A stretch of DNA of 64,000 nt from Agrobacterium tumefaciens (GCA_025560025.1 CP048486.1:992001-1056000), one strand, 5' to 3'. Shown: positions 1 through 10,528, numbered from the stretch's first letter. Numbers and translations: made by a program. The notes: generated by a model from the letters alone, not told the origin.

Positions 1-921
1 GGCAATGGCAAGGCGGACATCTTTCTTGCGGAAGATTTCGTTATCGTAATTGAAAAACAGCTGTTGCTGCGGACCCGCATAGGCATAGGTGTTGGTGTCC
101 AGAACGAGATCGGGGTTCTGTTTCAACCGTTCGAGATCCGCCAGCGGAACCGGGTTGTCGCCAATATCGACTTCACCCGTTTCCAGTGCCACGGCCCGGG
201 CAGCCGGATCGGTGATGATGCGCAGAATGATGCGATCGAGATAAGGTTTGCCCGCATCCCAATAGTCAGGGTTTCGTTCGAAGATCAGATGGCTTCCCGG
301 TGTCCATTCGGTGAGCTTGAAGGGACCGGTGCCAATCGCGGTCTGCAGCGTCTGGCCGTCGGCGGGCTTCAGCTTTTCAAAAATATGCTTCGGCACAATC
401 GGCGATTCCGAACTCGATTGCGCGGCGATCAGAAACGGCGCCGGTTTGGAAAGAACGATAATCGCGGTCAAGGGGTCCGGCGTCTCCACCGCCTCGACAT
501 TCTGATAGGTTATGCGGCCGCGCGGATGGGCTTCCTTCAGGCGGAAAATCGAAAACGCGACGTCTTGCGAGGTAAAATCCTGACCATCGTGCCATTTTAC
601 ATTTGGGCGAAGTTTGAAAGTGTAACGAAGATGGTCATCCGAAACGGACCATTCCGTGGCCAGCAAAGGTTGCGGATTGAGGTCGAAATCGAATGTCAGA
701 AGACCTTCGACGATCTTCGGACCGATCGCCTGCCCCGTGCCGGACGACGTGTTGATGGCAAAAAGCGCGTTGCCGGGATCAACACGATAAAGCAGCTTGA
801 GGGTGCCGCCGGACACGGGCCGGCTCGCATCGCTGCTTGCAGCGAATAACGAGCCTGGCAGGGCCGTCCCTGCCGTTGCCAGAAGAAGCATTTTGTTGAA
901 CTGGCGGCGTCCTATCGTCAT
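1..921 (-). CDS. Peptide/dipeptide-type ABC transporter substrate-binding protein, partial (C-terminus beyond window)
   Basis: The reading frame is open from an ATG at 921 down to base 1, so about 307 N-terminal residues are present. It belongs to the SBP_bac_5 (OppA/DppA) family: it has the WHDG motif and the GTGPF and DYWD-like segments typical of these periplasmic receptors. The N-terminus carries a twin-arginine pattern (G-R-R-Q-F-N-K) followed by a hydrophobic stretch and an alanine-rich end, so export by the Tat route is likely. The cognate permeases and ATPase must lie left of the window. Substrate cannot be deduced; related proteins bind peptides, oligosaccharides, opines or nickel. 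Confidence 0.9.
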   Translation of the reverse strand, partial: MTIGRRQFNKMLLLATAGTALPGSLFAASSDASRPVSGGTLKLLYRVDPGNALFAINTSSGTGQAIGPKIVEGLLTFDFDLNPQPLLATEWSVSDDHLRYTFKLRPNVKWHDGQDFTSQDVAFSIFRLKEAHPRGRITYQNVEAVETPDPLTAIIVLSKPAPFLIAAQSSSESPIVPKHIFEKLKPADGQTLQTAIGTGPFKLTEWTPGSHLIFERNPDYWDAGKPYLDRIILRIITDPAARAVALETGEVDIGDNPVPLADLERLKQNPDLVLDTNTYAYAGPQQQLFFNYDNEIFRKKDVRLAIA

Positions 922-1319
922 GAAAATCCCCGTTTGAAAACGTCGTTTCGATGACGAAAGCATCGGGGCAAAGCGGCGCGTTCCTAAGAAGAAAATTCTT
1001 CTCATCCCACAAAGAAAACATTTCTTGCAGAATTTTATTCCAATACGTGCGCGGCGAGGCACCAGAATTTGTGCTGAATTACAGGACTGCCTTGGATCGC
1101 CGTTGCGTTTCTTCGCAGCACGGCGAGATAAAAGGAAATCTCGACCGCACGTGTCTGGGACTTCGCTTGGAAATGTTGTTTCACTGAAAAAACGCGAATG
1201 AGTAAGACATTGCTCGGCACAGGACCTCGCACAGCATATCAAGTCACAGGCGCTTAGCCACCTTCCCCGGCCCCCATCCGGCCCTGCCCTCCACTCCCAA
1301 CATTCCGGAGTTTCGTACG
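922..1319. other. Divergent intergenic region, no gene seen
   Basis: About 400 bases separate the leftmost binding-protein gene from the nitroreductase gene, and both are transcribed outward. It should hold both promoters. The only structure I can point to is a short perfect inverted repeat at 987-1002. Small open frames here have no ribosome-binding site or recognisable product. Confidence 0.6.
987..1002. repeat. Short perfect inverted repeat, possible operator
   Basis: AGAAGAA, two bases, TTCTTCT. It lies about 65 bases upstream of the start codon of the minus-strand binding-protein gene, where an operator would be expected. It is AT-rich and short, so chance occurrence is possible. Confidence 0.25.
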
Positions 1320-2162
1320 ATGACCCTGCCCAGCTCGATCACCAAACTGGAAATCCCACAGCAGCGGGTCGAGGCCCGTTACGGGGCACAGGCAGCTTTT
1401 TCTCCCCCTTTCTGGAACGACACCATCGATGCCTTGCTAAACCATCGAACCGCGCGCGCTTATCTGCCCAAGGCACTGCCGGAAGGCAGCCTGGAACTTC
1501 TGGTCGCAGCCGCTCAATCCGCGCCGACCTCGTCCAATCTTCAGGCGTGGAGCGTCGTGGCGGTTCAGGACAAGGATCGCAAGGCGCGGCTTGCAGACTT
1601 CACGGGTGGTAACGGCCACATAAAAGATGCGCCTGTCTTCCTCATCTGGCTGATTGACCTGAAGCGCCTGCGAACCGTTGCTTCCAACCATGGCAACAAG
1701 GGCGAAGGGCTGGATTATCTGGAAAGCTTCCTTATCGGCGCCATTGATGCAGCATTGGCTGCGCAGAACGCCGTTGCCGCCATCGATTCACTCGGACTTG
1801 GCTCCTGCTATGTGGGTGGTATTCGAAACAGACCGGAAGACGTGTCCCGTGAACTGAACCTGCCACCCGAGACGGTGGCGGTTTTTGGCCTTACGGTCGG
1901 TTATCCCGACCCTGCGGCGAAAACCGATGTGAAACCGCGCCTGCCGCAATCATCCATTCTCTTTCATGAGACCTATTCGGAAGCGGGAGGGGATGACCTC
2001 AATGCTTACGATGAAGTTTTGAAAGTGTTTCAGGAAAAGCAGGGGCTGCCGCAAAATGGCTGGACGGCTCCCATTGCCAAACGCGTGCAGGATGCCGAGG
2101 CGCTGAAGGGCCGCGCGGATTTGAGCCACACGTTGCGTCGCCTCGGATTCGGCATCAAATAA
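1320..2162 (+). CDS. Nitroreductase family oxidoreductase (NfsA/FRP-like)
   Basis: 280 residues, a typical length for the FMN-dependent NADPH nitroreductase/flavin reductase family. Near the N-terminus it has the family segment with H-R-T-A-R followed by A-Q-S-A-P-T-S-S-N-L-Q, which forms the FMN phosphate pocket. G-L-G-S-C-Y-V-G-G lies near residue 165, and the C-terminal helix is rich in charged residues. The expected activity is two-electron NAD(P)H-dependent reduction of nitroaromatics, quinones or flavin in the cytoplasm. A GGAG sits nine bases before the ATG. It stands alone between divergent and convergent neighbours, so context adds nothing on substrate. Confidence 0.85.
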   Translation: MTLPSSITKLEIPQQRVEARYGAQAAFSPPFWNDTIDALLNHRTARAYLPKALPEGSLELLVAAAQSAPTSSNLQAWSVVAVQDKDRKARLADFTGGNGHIKDAPVFLIWLIDLKRLRTVASNHGNKGEGLDYLESFLIGAIDAALAAQNAVAAIDSLGLGSCYVGGIRNRPEDVSRELNLPPETVAVFGLTVGYPDPAAKTDVKPRLPQSSILFHETYSEAGGDDLNAYDEVLKVFQEKQGLPQNGWTAPIAKRVQDAEALKGRADLSHTLRRLGFGIK

Positions 2163-2303
2163 ACGCCGACGGCCGCAGCCAAGATGTTGCCATCGTCATC
2201 ACCCGATGGCTAGCCCGTTCACAACCGCTGACAGAATACCGCTGGAAAGAGTTCGGAACCGGCGTCCAGAAGACGCCGGTTGGCGGCCGACCATGGAGGC
2301 AGG

Positions 2304-3458
2304 CTACCAGTTCGTCACCGAACCATCGCGACGTTTCAGATGTGGCGCCTCCCAAAACTCGAAACTCTGTTTGGCCAGCAGGTCTTCATTTACCTCGATA
2401 CCAAGACCAGGGGCATCAGAAACCGGGTAGAACGCACCTTCGAGCTTCGGCTGGACGGGAAAGAAATCCGAATTGTCGAAACCAAGATGGGTTTCTGCCG
2501 GGCTGTTGCGGGTCTCAAGCCAGGAGAAGTTCGGAACGGCCGCGCAGAAATGCACGGTCGCAGCCGTGCAGACGGGTCCAAGCGGATTATGCGGCATCAT
2601 GTCGACATAGTGGGTCTCGCTCCATGCGGCCACCTTCATCGATTCCGTCAGTCCACCGACATTGCAGACATCGAGGCGGTTGAACTGATGGATATCCCGC
2701 TCGATATAGGGCTGAAACTGCCATTTCGATGAGAACTCCTCGCCAATGGCGAAGGGCACGTCAGTCATCCGCCGCAATGCTTCATAGGCCTCGGGGCTTT
2801 CGGCCCGGATAGGCTCCTCCAGGAAATCAAGCGTGCCGGATGGCATCTTCTGGCAAAAGCTTGCGGCCTCCGCGACCGTCAACCGGTGGTGATAATCGAT
2901 GCCGAGCACGATATCCTCGCCCAGCTCCTCACGCGCCTTCACCAGCCATTTCGCCGTCGCTGCTATATGTTCACGCGGCTCGTAGATCTCTTTCTCTTCA
3001 TGCCCCGAAGGAGAAAGCCGCATGGCCGTCCAGCCATGATCGATCAGCATCTTTGCCTGGTCGATCATTTCCGGCCCCGGTGCAGCAAAGGTTGTCGCAA
3101 ACGTGGGAATACGATCACGCTGCTTGCCCCCCAGCAATTCATAGACCGGGACGCCAAGCGCTTTACCCTTGATATCGTGGAGCGCAATATCGATCGCCGA
3201 AATCGCCGCCTGCAACACGCGCCCGCCCTCGAAATACTGGCTGCGATACATTTCCTGCCAGAGCGCGCCGATCTTGAATGGATCCTGCCCCTTGAGGAAT
3301 TCCGCATAATGTTCCAGCGCCCCGACCACGGCTTTTTCCCGGCCCGAAAGCCCGCTTTCACCCCAGCCGAAAATACCCTCATCCGTCTCTATCTTGACGA
3401 GAAGCTGGTTGCGAATGCCGACCTTGACGGCATAGGTCTTGATGGTGGTGATCTTCAT
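2304..3458 (-). CDS. Mandelate racemase/muconate lactonizing family sugar-acid dehydratase (galactonate dehydratase-like)
   Basis: 384 residues of the enolase superfamily. Metal-ligand positions are visible in the barrel: D188 in G-I-D-Y-H-H, E214/E215 in L-E-E-P and E240/E241 in I-G-E-E. H290 in M-P-H-N-P-L-G-P is the expected acid/base. Usual chemistry is loss of water from an aldonic or related sugar acid to give a 2-keto-3-deoxy acid. It is the last gene of the Opp-type operon, 24 bases after manD, and its ATG at 3458 has a good GGAGA site. The D-H-H arrangement without a K-x-K pair points to the galactonate/gluconate dehydratase branch; the exact substrate is unknown. Confidence 0.85.
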   Translation of the reverse strand: MKITTIKTYAVKVGIRNQLLVKIETDEGIFGWGESGLSGREKAVVGALEHYAEFLKGQDPFKIGALWQEMYRSQYFEGGRVLQAAISAIDIALHDIKGKALGVPVYELLGGKQRDRIPTFATTFAAPGPEMIDQAKMLIDHGWTAMRLSPSGHEEKEIYEPREHIAATAKWLVKAREELGEDIVLGIDYHHRLTVAEAASFCQKMPSGTLDFLEEPIRAESPEAYEALRRMTDVPFAIGEEFSSKWQFQPYIERDIHQFNRLDVCNVGGLTESMKVAAWSETHYVDMMPHNPLGPVCTAATVHFCAAVPNFSWLETRNSPAETHLGFDNSDFFPVQPKLEGAFYPVSDAPGLGIEVNEDLLAKQSFEFWEAPHLKRRDGSVTNW

Positions 3459-3482
3459 TGTCTTATCTCCCCTTCGCGTCGC

Positions 3483-4691
3483 TTACCAATGCCAGAGCGT
3501 GCCGTCTTCGAGACGGTTCACGGGTAGATAGGCCCGTTCGTAAGGGAATTTGGCGGCAAGCTTTTCGTCGATGTCGACGCCGTGGCCGATCGCCTCACCG
3601 GGATGCAGGTAACCGTCGCTGAGGCTCCATGCGCCGGGGAAGACTTCGAGGATCTGAGGCAGATAGCCGGAATATTCCTGGATACCGAAATTCGGCACCC
3701 AGAGATCAAGATGCAGGTTGGCGCCGAGGCAGATCGGCGACATGTCCATTGCGCCATGGCAGGCGGTACGAACGTTGTAGATGCTGGCGAAATCCATGAT
3801 GCGTCGCAGGGCCGTAACACCACCCGCGTGAACACAGGTGGTGCGAATGTAGTCGATGAGCTGCTCCTCGATCAGCAGTCGCGCATCCCATATCGTGTTG
3901 AAGACCTCGCCGACGGCAAGCGGCGTCGTCGTATGCTGGCGGATCAGACGAAAACCCTCCTGATGCTCGGCTGCGACTGTGTCTTCCAGCCAGAACAACC
4001 GGGCGAATTCCAGATCCTTGCCAAGCCTTGCCGCCTCAATCGGTGTGAGGCGGTGGTGGCTGTCGTGCAACAACTCCACGTCCCAGCCATGCGCCTCGCG
4101 CACAGCCTCGAACAGTTTCGGTATATGACGCAGATATTTTGAGGTGGACCAGACTTCCTCATGCGGGACGGCGTCATCCACGGCGTTGTTTGTCACCGTC
4201 TTGGCACCGGTGCCATAGACATCGGGCAGACCCGGTATCCCGCATTGGACGCGAACCGCCCTGTAACCCTCATCGATGCGCTTGCCGACCGCTTCGACGG
4301 CCTCCGTAATGTTGGTTCCCTGCGCGTGAGTATAGCAGAGAACCCTGTCACGGCTCGCGCCACCGAGAAGCTGATAGAGCGGCATGTTGGCGGCCTTGGC
4401 CTTGATGTCCCACAGCGCCATGTCAATACCGGCGATCGCAGCCATCGTCACCGGACCGCGACGCCAATAGGCACCACGATAAAAATACTGCCATATGTCT
4501 TCGATGCGGGACGGATCTCGGCCGATCAGAAGCGGTGCGAGATGTTCCTCCAGATAGGCGACGACCGCCTTTTCCCGCCCGTTGAGCGTCGCATCACCAA
4601 CACCGGTCAGCCCTTCGTCGGTAAATATCTTCACCGTGACGAAGTTGCGGCCGGGGGAGCAGACGATGACTTTGACATCTGTGATTTTCAT
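3483..4691 (-). CDS. manD: D-mannonate dehydratase (ManD/RspA family)
   Basis: 402 residues, the same length as the characterised ManD enzymes. The catalytic set falls on the published numbering: Y159 and H212 as acid/base, D210, E236 and E262 as Mg ligands. Residue 314 is Ala; I recall Ala rather than Pro here marks the efficient D-mannonate dehydratases, but I could not check this. The reaction is D-mannonate to 2-keto-3-deoxy-D-gluconate, the uronate route leading to the Entner-Doudoroff enzymes. It lies three bases after the ABC ATPase stop, so it is co-transcribed with the transporter. This suggests the imported solute is a glucuronate- or mannonate-containing compound. Confidence 0.9.
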   Translation of the reverse strand: MKITDVKVIVCSPGRNFVTVKIFTDEGLTGVGDATLNGREKAVVAYLEEHLAPLLIGRDPSRIEDIWQYFYRGAYWRRGPVTMAAIAGIDMALWDIKAKAANMPLYQLLGGASRDRVLCYTHAQGTNITEAVEAVGKRIDEGYRAVRVQCGIPGLPDVYGTGAKTVTNNAVDDAVPHEEVWSTSKYLRHIPKLFEAVREAHGWDVELLHDSHHRLTPIEAARLGKDLEFARLFWLEDTVAAEHQEGFRLIRQHTTTPLAVGEVFNTIWDARLLIEEQLIDYIRTTCVHAGGVTALRRIMDFASIYNVRTACHGAMDMSPICLGANLHLDLWVPNFGIQEYSGYLPQILEVFPGAWSLSDGYLHPGEAIGHGVDIDEKLAAKFPYERAYLPVNRLEDGTLWHW

Positions 4692-4694
4692 GAC

Positions 4695-6389
4695 TTATCC
4701 GTTCAATGCATGGTTCGCGACATAGCGCACACGGCTGTGCAAACGCCGATCGCGCGGGTCTGGATGGGGAATGGCGGAGAGCAGCGCACGGGTGTAGTCG
4801 TGCGTCGGATTGTTGACGACCTGATCGGTATCGCCGGCCTCAACGATCTGTCCGCGATACATCACGGCAACGCGGTCGCACATGTAACGGATCACCGACA
4901 TATCGTGGGAGATGAAGACGTAGGAAAGGCCAAGCTCGTCCTGCAGCTTCATCATCAGATCGAGAATCTGCGAGCGAAGCGAGACGTCGAGCGCCGAGGT
5001 CGCCTCGTCGGCGACAATCAACCTTGGCTTGATGGCGATGGCGCGTGCGATGCCGATGCGCTGGCGTTGGCCGCCGGAAAAGGCATGGGGGTAGCGCTCA
5101 CGCCAGGCAGGCTCCAGACCCACCTGTTCCATCAGCTCCGCCACCCTCTGGTCCAGCTCCCTGCCCTTCATGCCGGCAAGCTTCAGCGGTTCGGCAATGA
5201 TCTGCGCAACCGTTTTGCGGGGACTGAGCGATCCGACCGGGTCCTGGAAGATCATCCGCACCTCGCGGCGAACCTCCTTCAGCTGCGAGCTGCTCGCCGT
5301 CCTCAAGTCAATGACGTTTCCGTCCGGGCGGCGATAGTTGATATTCCCGGCTTCGGGATCATAGATACGCAGCAGGCAGCGCCCCATCGTCGTCTTGCCC
5401 GAGCCAGACTCACCGACAATACCGAGTGTTTCGCCCGGACGGACGGTGAGTGAAACACCGTTTACCGCTTTAACGCCGGATGGAAATGTCAGCGACATGT
5501 CGCTGACTTCAAGCAGCGGCGCCGCATCCGCCGGGATCGCGGCACGCTTCAACCTGATGTCGGCCTTGCTTTCCAGTCGCACGACCGAGCCAATCAGCCG
5601 CTTGGTATAATCATCTTTCGGTGCGTGGAAGACTTCGTCAACGCTGCCATGTTCCATCACGCGGCCGCGATACATGACGAGCACTTCGTCTGCGATCTCT
5701 GCCACCACGCCCATGTCATGGGTGATGAAGATCACGGCCATCCCGTGGCTCTGCTGCAGCTTCCTGATGAGATCGAGAATTTCCGCCTGGGTGGTCACAT
5801 CAAGCGCTGTCGTCGGCTCGTCGGCTATCAGAACCGACGGATTGCAGGCGAGCGCCATAGCGATCATTACCCGCTGGCGCATGCCACCCGAAAATTCAAA
5901 TGTGTAGCGATCAATCGCCTGTTCCGCCCGCGGGATTTCCACCTGCTTGAGCAATTCCAGAACACGCTCACGGCGCTCGAGTTTCGGCGTGCCGAAATGT
6001 ATGCGCAAGGCTTCACCGATCTGATCACCGATCCGGTGGACGGGAGACAGCGAACTCATCGGCTCCTGAAAGATCATCGCGATCTCCCGGCCGCGAACCT
6101 CACGAATCTCCTTGCCGCGGGGATCGAGCCTCGCAAGATCGACAGTCGATCCGTCCTGGCGCGTCAGGACGATGGAGCCGCCTTCGATCTTGCCCGGCTT
6201 GTCGACGATCTGCAGGATCGAGCGCGCAGTAACCGACTTGCCGGAGCCACTTTCACCAACCACGCAGAGCGTCTTGCCGCGTTTCAACTCGAAAGACACA
6301 CCGTCGACCGCCTTGAAGGTGCCGGTGCGCGTCGTGAAGTAGGTGCGCAGGTCATCAACCCTGAGTATTGTATCATTTGTCATGGTCAT
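4695..6389 (-). CDS. Peptide/oligosaccharide ABC transporter, fused double ATPase (DppD-DppF type)
   Basis: 564 residues with two complete ABC domains in tandem, equivalent to fused OppD and OppF. The first half has Walker A G-E-S-G-S-G-K-S at 45-52, an F-S-G-G-M-R-Q-R signature and an A-D-E-P-T-T-A-L-D Walker B. The second has [17 protein letters not shown] and A-D-E-A-T-S-A-L-D. Both sites look catalytically intact. It powers the transporter encoded by the next three genes. Its start codon overlaps the upstream permease stop in a TGATG junction, a sign of translational coupling. Confidence 0.95.
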   Translation of the reverse strand: MTMTNDTILRVDDLRTYFTTRTGTFKAVDGVSFELKRGKTLCVVGESGSGKSVTARSILQIVDKPGKIEGGSIVLTRQDGSTVDLARLDPRGKEIREVRGREIAMIFQEPMSSLSPVHRIGDQIGEALRIHFGTPKLERRERVLELLKQVEIPRAEQAIDRYTFEFSGGMRQRVMIAMALACNPSVLIADEPTTALDVTTQAEILDLIRKLQQSHGMAVIFITHDMGVVAEIADEVLVMYRGRVMEHGSVDEVFHAPKDDYTKRLIGSVVRLESKADIRLKRAAIPADAAPLLEVSDMSLTFPSGVKAVNGVSLTVRPGETLGIVGESGSGKTTMGRCLLRIYDPEAGNINYRRPDGNVIDLRTASSSQLKEVRREVRMIFQDPVGSLSPRKTVAQIIAEPLKLAGMKGRELDQRVAELMEQVGLEPAWRERYPHAFSGGQRQRIGIARAIAIKPRLIVADEATSALDVSLRSQILDLMMKLQDELGLSYVFISHDMSVIRYMCDRVAVMYRGQIVEAGDTDQVVNNPTHDYTRALLSAIPHPDPRDRRLHSRVRYVANHALNG

Positions 6390-7537
6390 CAGGTGTTCTC
6401 ATAGGGATCGGCCGCATCGCGCAGTCCGTCTCCAAGGAAGTTGAGGGAAAGCACCGCGATGACGATGGCCGCGGCCGGCGTGAAGAGCAGCCAGGGTGCC
6501 TGCGCAACGGCACGAATGTTCTGCGCCTCCTGCAGAAGAACGCCCCAGGAGATGATGGGCGGCTGAAGCCCGATGCCGAGGAAGGACAGGGCTGTTTCCG
6601 CCAGGATCATCGTCGGAATGGCGAGCGTCACGGTTGCGATGATATGGCTCATGAAGGACGGCACGAGATGGTGGAATATGATGCCGAGTTCACTCATCCC
6701 GTCGAGCCTTGCTGCGGTGACGAAATCCTCGTTGCGCAGGGAAAGAAATTTGCCTCGTACCTCTCGCGCAAGGCTGGTCCAGCCGAGCAGCGACACAATC
6801 AGCGTGATGACGAAATAGGTCCTGAGCGGCGGCCAGCCGACCGGGATTGCGGCCGCAAGGCCCATCCACAGAGGGATCGTCGGTATGGACCGCAGGAGTT
6901 CGATGACACGCTGGATCGCCACATCCGTCCAGCCGCCGAAGAAGCCGGAGATGCCGCCGATGGTGACACCAAGCACAAGGCTCATGGCAACGCCCACAAG
7001 GCCGATGGAAAGCGAGATGCGCGCGCCATAAACGACACGAGAGAAGATGTCGCGGCCCAGGCGATCGGCACCGAACACATAAAGACTGTCACCCGGGCGC
7101 GCATCAACGAGGCCGAACAGCTTGGTCTTCATGGGAATGAAGCCGGCAAGCGTGTAGGGATCGGACGGCACGAAGAAGCCGACGGCAATCGGCTTGGCCG
7201 GATCCGCAGAAAACTCGCGCCGCATCGACTGGGTGTTGAGCGTCATCTTAAGCTGATCGACATGCGGCATAAACGCGCCATCGTGGATCAGTGAAAGGCC
7301 CTGCGGCGGCGCATAGGTGAAACGCGCATTGGTGGCGTTCGGATCGAACGGTGCGATGAACTCCGCAAACAGCGCGACGAGATACATCAAGGCGATGACA
7401 ACGAGACTGGCCAGCGCGATCTTGTGCTTCTTGAACTTCAGCCAGAACAGGCGCCACTGGCCGGCAACGGCCAAGTCCTTGCCGCGGAGATCGACAACGG
7501 CATCCGTGTCGGAGGGAATCTGGGTCATGTCGGTCAT
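6389..7537 (-). CDS. Opp/Dpp-type ABC transporter permease (DppC-like)
   Basis: 382 residues, longer than ordinary DppC. A cytoplasmic N-terminal tail precedes the first membrane span near residue 40, and a large periplasmic loop of more than 100 residues follows it, as in YejE-like permeases. The C-terminal half carries several further spans and the EAA-loop signature (A-A-R-L-D-G-M-S-E near residue 280) that docks on the ATPase. Start and stop overlap both neighbours (ATGA with the DppB-like gene), so subunits are probably made in fixed ratio. Confidence 0.92.
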   Translation of the reverse strand: MTDMTQIPSDTDAVVDLRGKDLAVAGQWRLFWLKFKKHKIALASLVVIALMYLVALFAEFIAPFDPNATNARFTYAPPQGLSLIHDGAFMPHVDQLKMTLNTQSMRREFSADPAKPIAVGFFVPSDPYTLAGFIPMKTKLFGLVDARPGDSLYVFGADRLGRDIFSRVVYGARISLSIGLVGVAMSLVLGVTIGGISGFFGGWTDVAIQRVIELLRSIPTIPLWMGLAAAIPVGWPPLRTYFVITLIVSLLGWTSLAREVRGKFLSLRNEDFVTAARLDGMSELGIIFHHLVPSFMSHIIATVTLAIPTMILAETALSFLGIGLQPPIISWGVLLQEAQNIRAVAQAPWLLFTPAAAIVIAVLSLNFLGDGLRDAADPYENT

Positions 7538-8520
7538 TGCAGTCTAATCCTCGGGTCGGTCAGCGCGAGCAGGAGGTCGGAGATCAACGTGCCGATAATG
7601 GTGAGAACGGAGATCAGGAGGATGAGGGAGCCGGCAAGGTACATGTCCTGGGCCAGAAGCGCGCGCAACAGGAGCGGACCGGTCGTCGGCAGGCTCATGA
7701 CGACGGAGACGATGATCTCGCCCGAAATGACGGCCGGCAGTATCCAGCCGAGCGTCGAGATGAGCGGATTGAGTGCCAGCCTGACCGGATAGCGCATCAG
7801 AAGCTCGAATTCCGACATGCCCTTGGCGCGTGCGGTGGTGACATAAGGCTTGGAGAGTTCGTCGAGCAGGTTGGCGCGCATGATCCGTACCAAAGCTGCA
7901 AGCGAGCCAAGGCCAATCACGATCACCGGCAGCCAGACATGTTTGGCGAAATCAGAAAGCTTGCCGAGGCTCCAGGCGGCATCGGCATATTCGGGAGAAA
8001 ACAGCCCGCCGACACTCTGACCGAACCATGCGGACATCAAATACATGGCGGAGAGCGCCATGAGGAAGTCGGGCACGGCAAGGAAGAAGAAGGCGAGAAA
8101 GGTCGCCGTATAATCCGAGATCGAATATTGCCGCACCGCCGAGAGGATGCCGATCGGGATTGCCACTGCCCAGACAAAGCAGAGGGTCAGGACCGACAGC
8201 AGCAGGGAAAAACCCAGACGGCTCCAGATCAACTCCGTGACCGGCTTGCCAAGCTCGAACGAAATACCGAAATCGCCGCGAAGGACGATACCTGCCATCC
8301 ATTTATAGTACTGGAAATACATCGGCTGATCGAGACCGTAGCGCTCGCGCATGGCGGCAAGCGTTCCGGCCTCGACCGCGCCGCCCTGGGCAGCCCAGTC
8401 GGCCATAAGCGTCGTCAGATAGTCGCCCGGTGGCAACTGGATGATGGCAAAGGCGATGATCGATACGGCGAGCAGCGTCGGAATAGCGAACACCAGCCGT
8501 TTGGCGATATAGCGAAGCAT
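7534..8520 (-). CDS. Opp/Dpp-type ABC transporter permease (DppB-like)
   Basis: 328 residues from the ATG at 8520; a TTG six bases further upstream is also in frame but the protein begins naturally with M-L-R-Y-I-A-K-R-L. One N-terminal span is followed by the DppB periplasmic segment (P-P-G-D-Y, then R-Y-G-L-D-Q-P) and five more spans. The EAA loop reads A-R-A-K-G-M-S-E-F-E. Homodimer or heterodimer partner of the DppC-like subunit. It follows the binding-protein gene after a gap that contains a perfect stem-loop. Confidence 0.92.
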   Translation of the reverse strand: MLRYIAKRLVFAIPTLLAVSIIAFAIIQLPPGDYLTTLMADWAAQGGAVEAGTLAAMRERYGLDQPMYFQYYKWMAGIVLRGDFGISFELGKPVTELIWSRLGFSLLLSVLTLCFVWAVAIPIGILSAVRQYSISDYTATFLAFFFLAVPDFLMALSAMYLMSAWFGQSVGGLFSPEYADAAWSLGKLSDFAKHVWLPVIVIGLGSLAALVRIMRANLLDELSKPYVTTARAKGMSEFELLMRYPVRLALNPLISTLGWILPAVISGEIIVSVVMSLPTTGPLLLRALLAQDMYLAGSLILLISVLTIIGTLISDLLLALTDPRIRLQ

Positions 8521-8547
8521 GAGCAATGACCATTTCGGGGTGTGGTG

Positions 8548-8574
8548 TGGCCGGAAGCTTCATGCTTCCGGCCA
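8548..8574 (-). other. Intercistronic stem-loop between binding-protein and permease genes
   Basis: Eleven-base perfect arms TGGCCGGAAGC and GCTTCCGGCCA with a five-base loop. It sits 17 bases after the stop of the binding-protein gene and 28 bases before the permease start. No U-run follows, so it is not a classic terminator. By analogy with malE-malF and similar operons it could protect the upstream mRNA from 3' decay, giving more binding protein than permease. Confidence 0.6.
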
Positions 8575-8590
8575 GGATCTCTGGGATCGT

Positions 8591-10528
8591 TTATTGGGCT
8601 TTTTCGAAGTACCACTGCGAGAGGGTCGGTGCCGGGTGCCAGAGGTTGCCGGTGATCGGAATGCCGTTCACGACATTTTTCAGATCCTTGGACACCATCA
8701 TATATTTGGGCATCGGGCGGGAAATGCCGATATTCAGGAAGTTTTCTGCCGAAAGCGTCAGGAATTCCTTCATCCGCGCCTTGCGATCGTCATCGCTGGA
8801 CGACGCATTGACCTTGTCATAGGCAGCCATCAGAGCCTTGATCTCGGCCGGTGGTTCCTCGCCAGTCTGCGGATTGGCATACCATTCGGCCCACTTTACC
8901 GCGAAGAAGATGTCCGCCTTCTGGAACGGCATGTAGCAACGTGGATCGGTATAAACCTCATTCAGCCCGCCGACGCAGTTCCAGATATAGGCATCCTGCT
9001 CATTGGCGTTCCACATCGAATTCAGACGCGCGCGATCAGTGGTACGGATCTGGATGTCGATGCCCACTTTCTTGGCATATTCCTGCACCATCTGCATGAT
9101 GTCGGGATAGGAGAGGCCGAAGGCATCCGCCACCATGAAATTGATCGTGAAGCGTTTGCCCGTCTCGTCGAGACGATACCCCTGACCATCCTTGTTCGGC
9201 ATGATCTCATCGAGCGCGGCATTGGCCGCAACCGGATCATATTCCGTGTATTGCGTCGCTTCCTTCTCGTTGAACAGTTCGTTCTCGGGCTGCACCGCCA
9301 CCTGGGCTGGCGCGCCCTGCCCGACATAGACCAGATCGATGATCTCCTGCCGGTTGATCGCATGGCTGAGCGCGATGCGGAAATCCTTGTTCTGGAAAAC
9401 CTTCCTCTTCACGGGATCGGTGGAGTTGAGGTTAAGCAGGATGACCGCATCGTTGGCCGGCAGGTCCTTGACGTCGACGAAGCGGAAGTTGCCGCTCTCC
9501 TGGCCATCAAACAGCACCGACTTGAAAGTCGCGTTGTTGATGTGGCGAAAAGCAAAGTCGAACTCACCGGATGTCATCTTCAACGCCATCAACTGCGGAT
9601 CGTCCAGCTTTGCCCAGGTCACATTGTCGATATAGGGCAGCTGGTTACCCTCGCTGTCGACCTTCCAGTAATAGGGATTGCGCTTTGCTGCGACCCGTTC
9701 GCCATCCGCATAGGGAATGGTCAGAATCCAGGGATTGAGCGTCGGCAATTCGAGGTTTTGCCAATATGCCGGCTGAAAGGTCAGCGAGACCTTGGAGTTG
9801 AACAGTGCGACCCAGTCCCCTGCCGCCGGATTGGCCTTCAGCAGAGCCGGAATGCCGTCTTTGTTGTACTTCTCATGGAACTGGCTGAGATAGTGCTTCG
9901 GATAGATGACGGGCAGATGCCCCTGACCATAGGCCAATTGCTGCAGGAACAGGCCGTAAGGCGAGTCAAACTTGAACTCTACCGTCTGCTCATCGATTTT
10001 ACGAACCTTGACGGGTTTGCCAGCGACCGTGAAGGTAGGATTCTTGGCCGGCGAAAGCGCCGGGTTCATGAATACATCCTCGTACCAGAACATGATGTCG
10101 TCGACGGTGAAAGGCTGACCGTCGCTCCACTTCAGGCCCTTGCGAAGCGTGAAAGTGTAAGTTGTGGCGTCATCGGAAACGGTGAATTTTTCGGCCAGCG
10201 ACGGCTCCACCTTGCTCCATTTGGGATCCCACCTGACGAGCAGTTCGTTGGCAATCGTTCGCGTCAGATTGTACTGATCGCCGTTCGCCAGAATGGTCGT
10301 CCGCAACGTACCACCATACTTGCCGACACCGTCCACCATCGTCTCGACAAACGGATTTTCCGGCAGCCGCTCAGCCACGGCAGGCAATGTACCCGCCTTC
10401 ACCTGCTCCTCAAGCGCGGGCGCCTGTTTGTAGTCTGCCGCCCACGTCGGAAACAACCCAGCCGAAAGTGCGACCGTGACGATTGCAGCAGACACACCAA
10501 GTCGATTCAGCACACGCTGATAGCTCAT
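8591..10528 (-). CDS. ABC transporter substrate-binding protein, peptide/oligosaccharide type (cluster C)
   Basis: 645 residues from the ATG at 10528, which has a strong GGAGGAG site; a longer in-frame extension to 10582 has no support. An N-terminal signal peptide ends near residue 31 (L-F-P-T-W-A). The mature protein is of the large SBP_bac_5 class, over 600 residues like YejA or oligogalacturonide-binding proteins rather than the 500-residue DppA. K-W-S-D-G-Q-P-F near residue 135 is the family hallmark. Downstream manD and a second sugar-acid dehydratase suggest a carbohydrate-acid oligomer as ligand rather than a peptide; that is inference. Confidence 0.92.
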   Translation of the reverse strand: MSYQRVLNRLGVSAAIVTVALSAGLFPTWAADYKQAPALEEQVKAGTLPAVAERLPENPFVETMVDGVGKYGGTLRTTILANGDQYNLTRTIANELLVRWDPKWSKVEPSLAEKFTVSDDATTYTFTLRKGLKWSDGQPFTVDDIMFWYEDVFMNPALSPAKNPTFTVAGKPVKVRKIDEQTVEFKFDSPYGLFLQQLAYGQGHLPVIYPKHYLSQFHEKYNKDGIPALLKANPAAGDWVALFNSKVSLTFQPAYWQNLELPTLNPWILTIPYADGERVAAKRNPYYWKVDSEGNQLPYIDNVTWAKLDDPQLMALKMTSGEFDFAFRHINNATFKSVLFDGQESGNFRFVDVKDLPANDAVILLNLNSTDPVKRKVFQNKDFRIALSHAINRQEIIDLVYVGQGAPAQVAVQPENELFNEKEATQYTEYDPVAANAALDEIMPNKDGQGYRLDETGKRFTINFMVADAFGLSYPDIMQMVQEYAKKVGIDIQIRTTDRARLNSMWNANEQDAYIWNCVGGLNEVYTDPRCYMPFQKADIFFAVKWAEWYANPQTGEEPPAEIKALMAAYDKVNASSSDDDRKARMKEFLTLSAENFLNIGISRPMPKYMMVSKDLKNVVNGIPITGNLWHPAPTLSQWYFEKAQ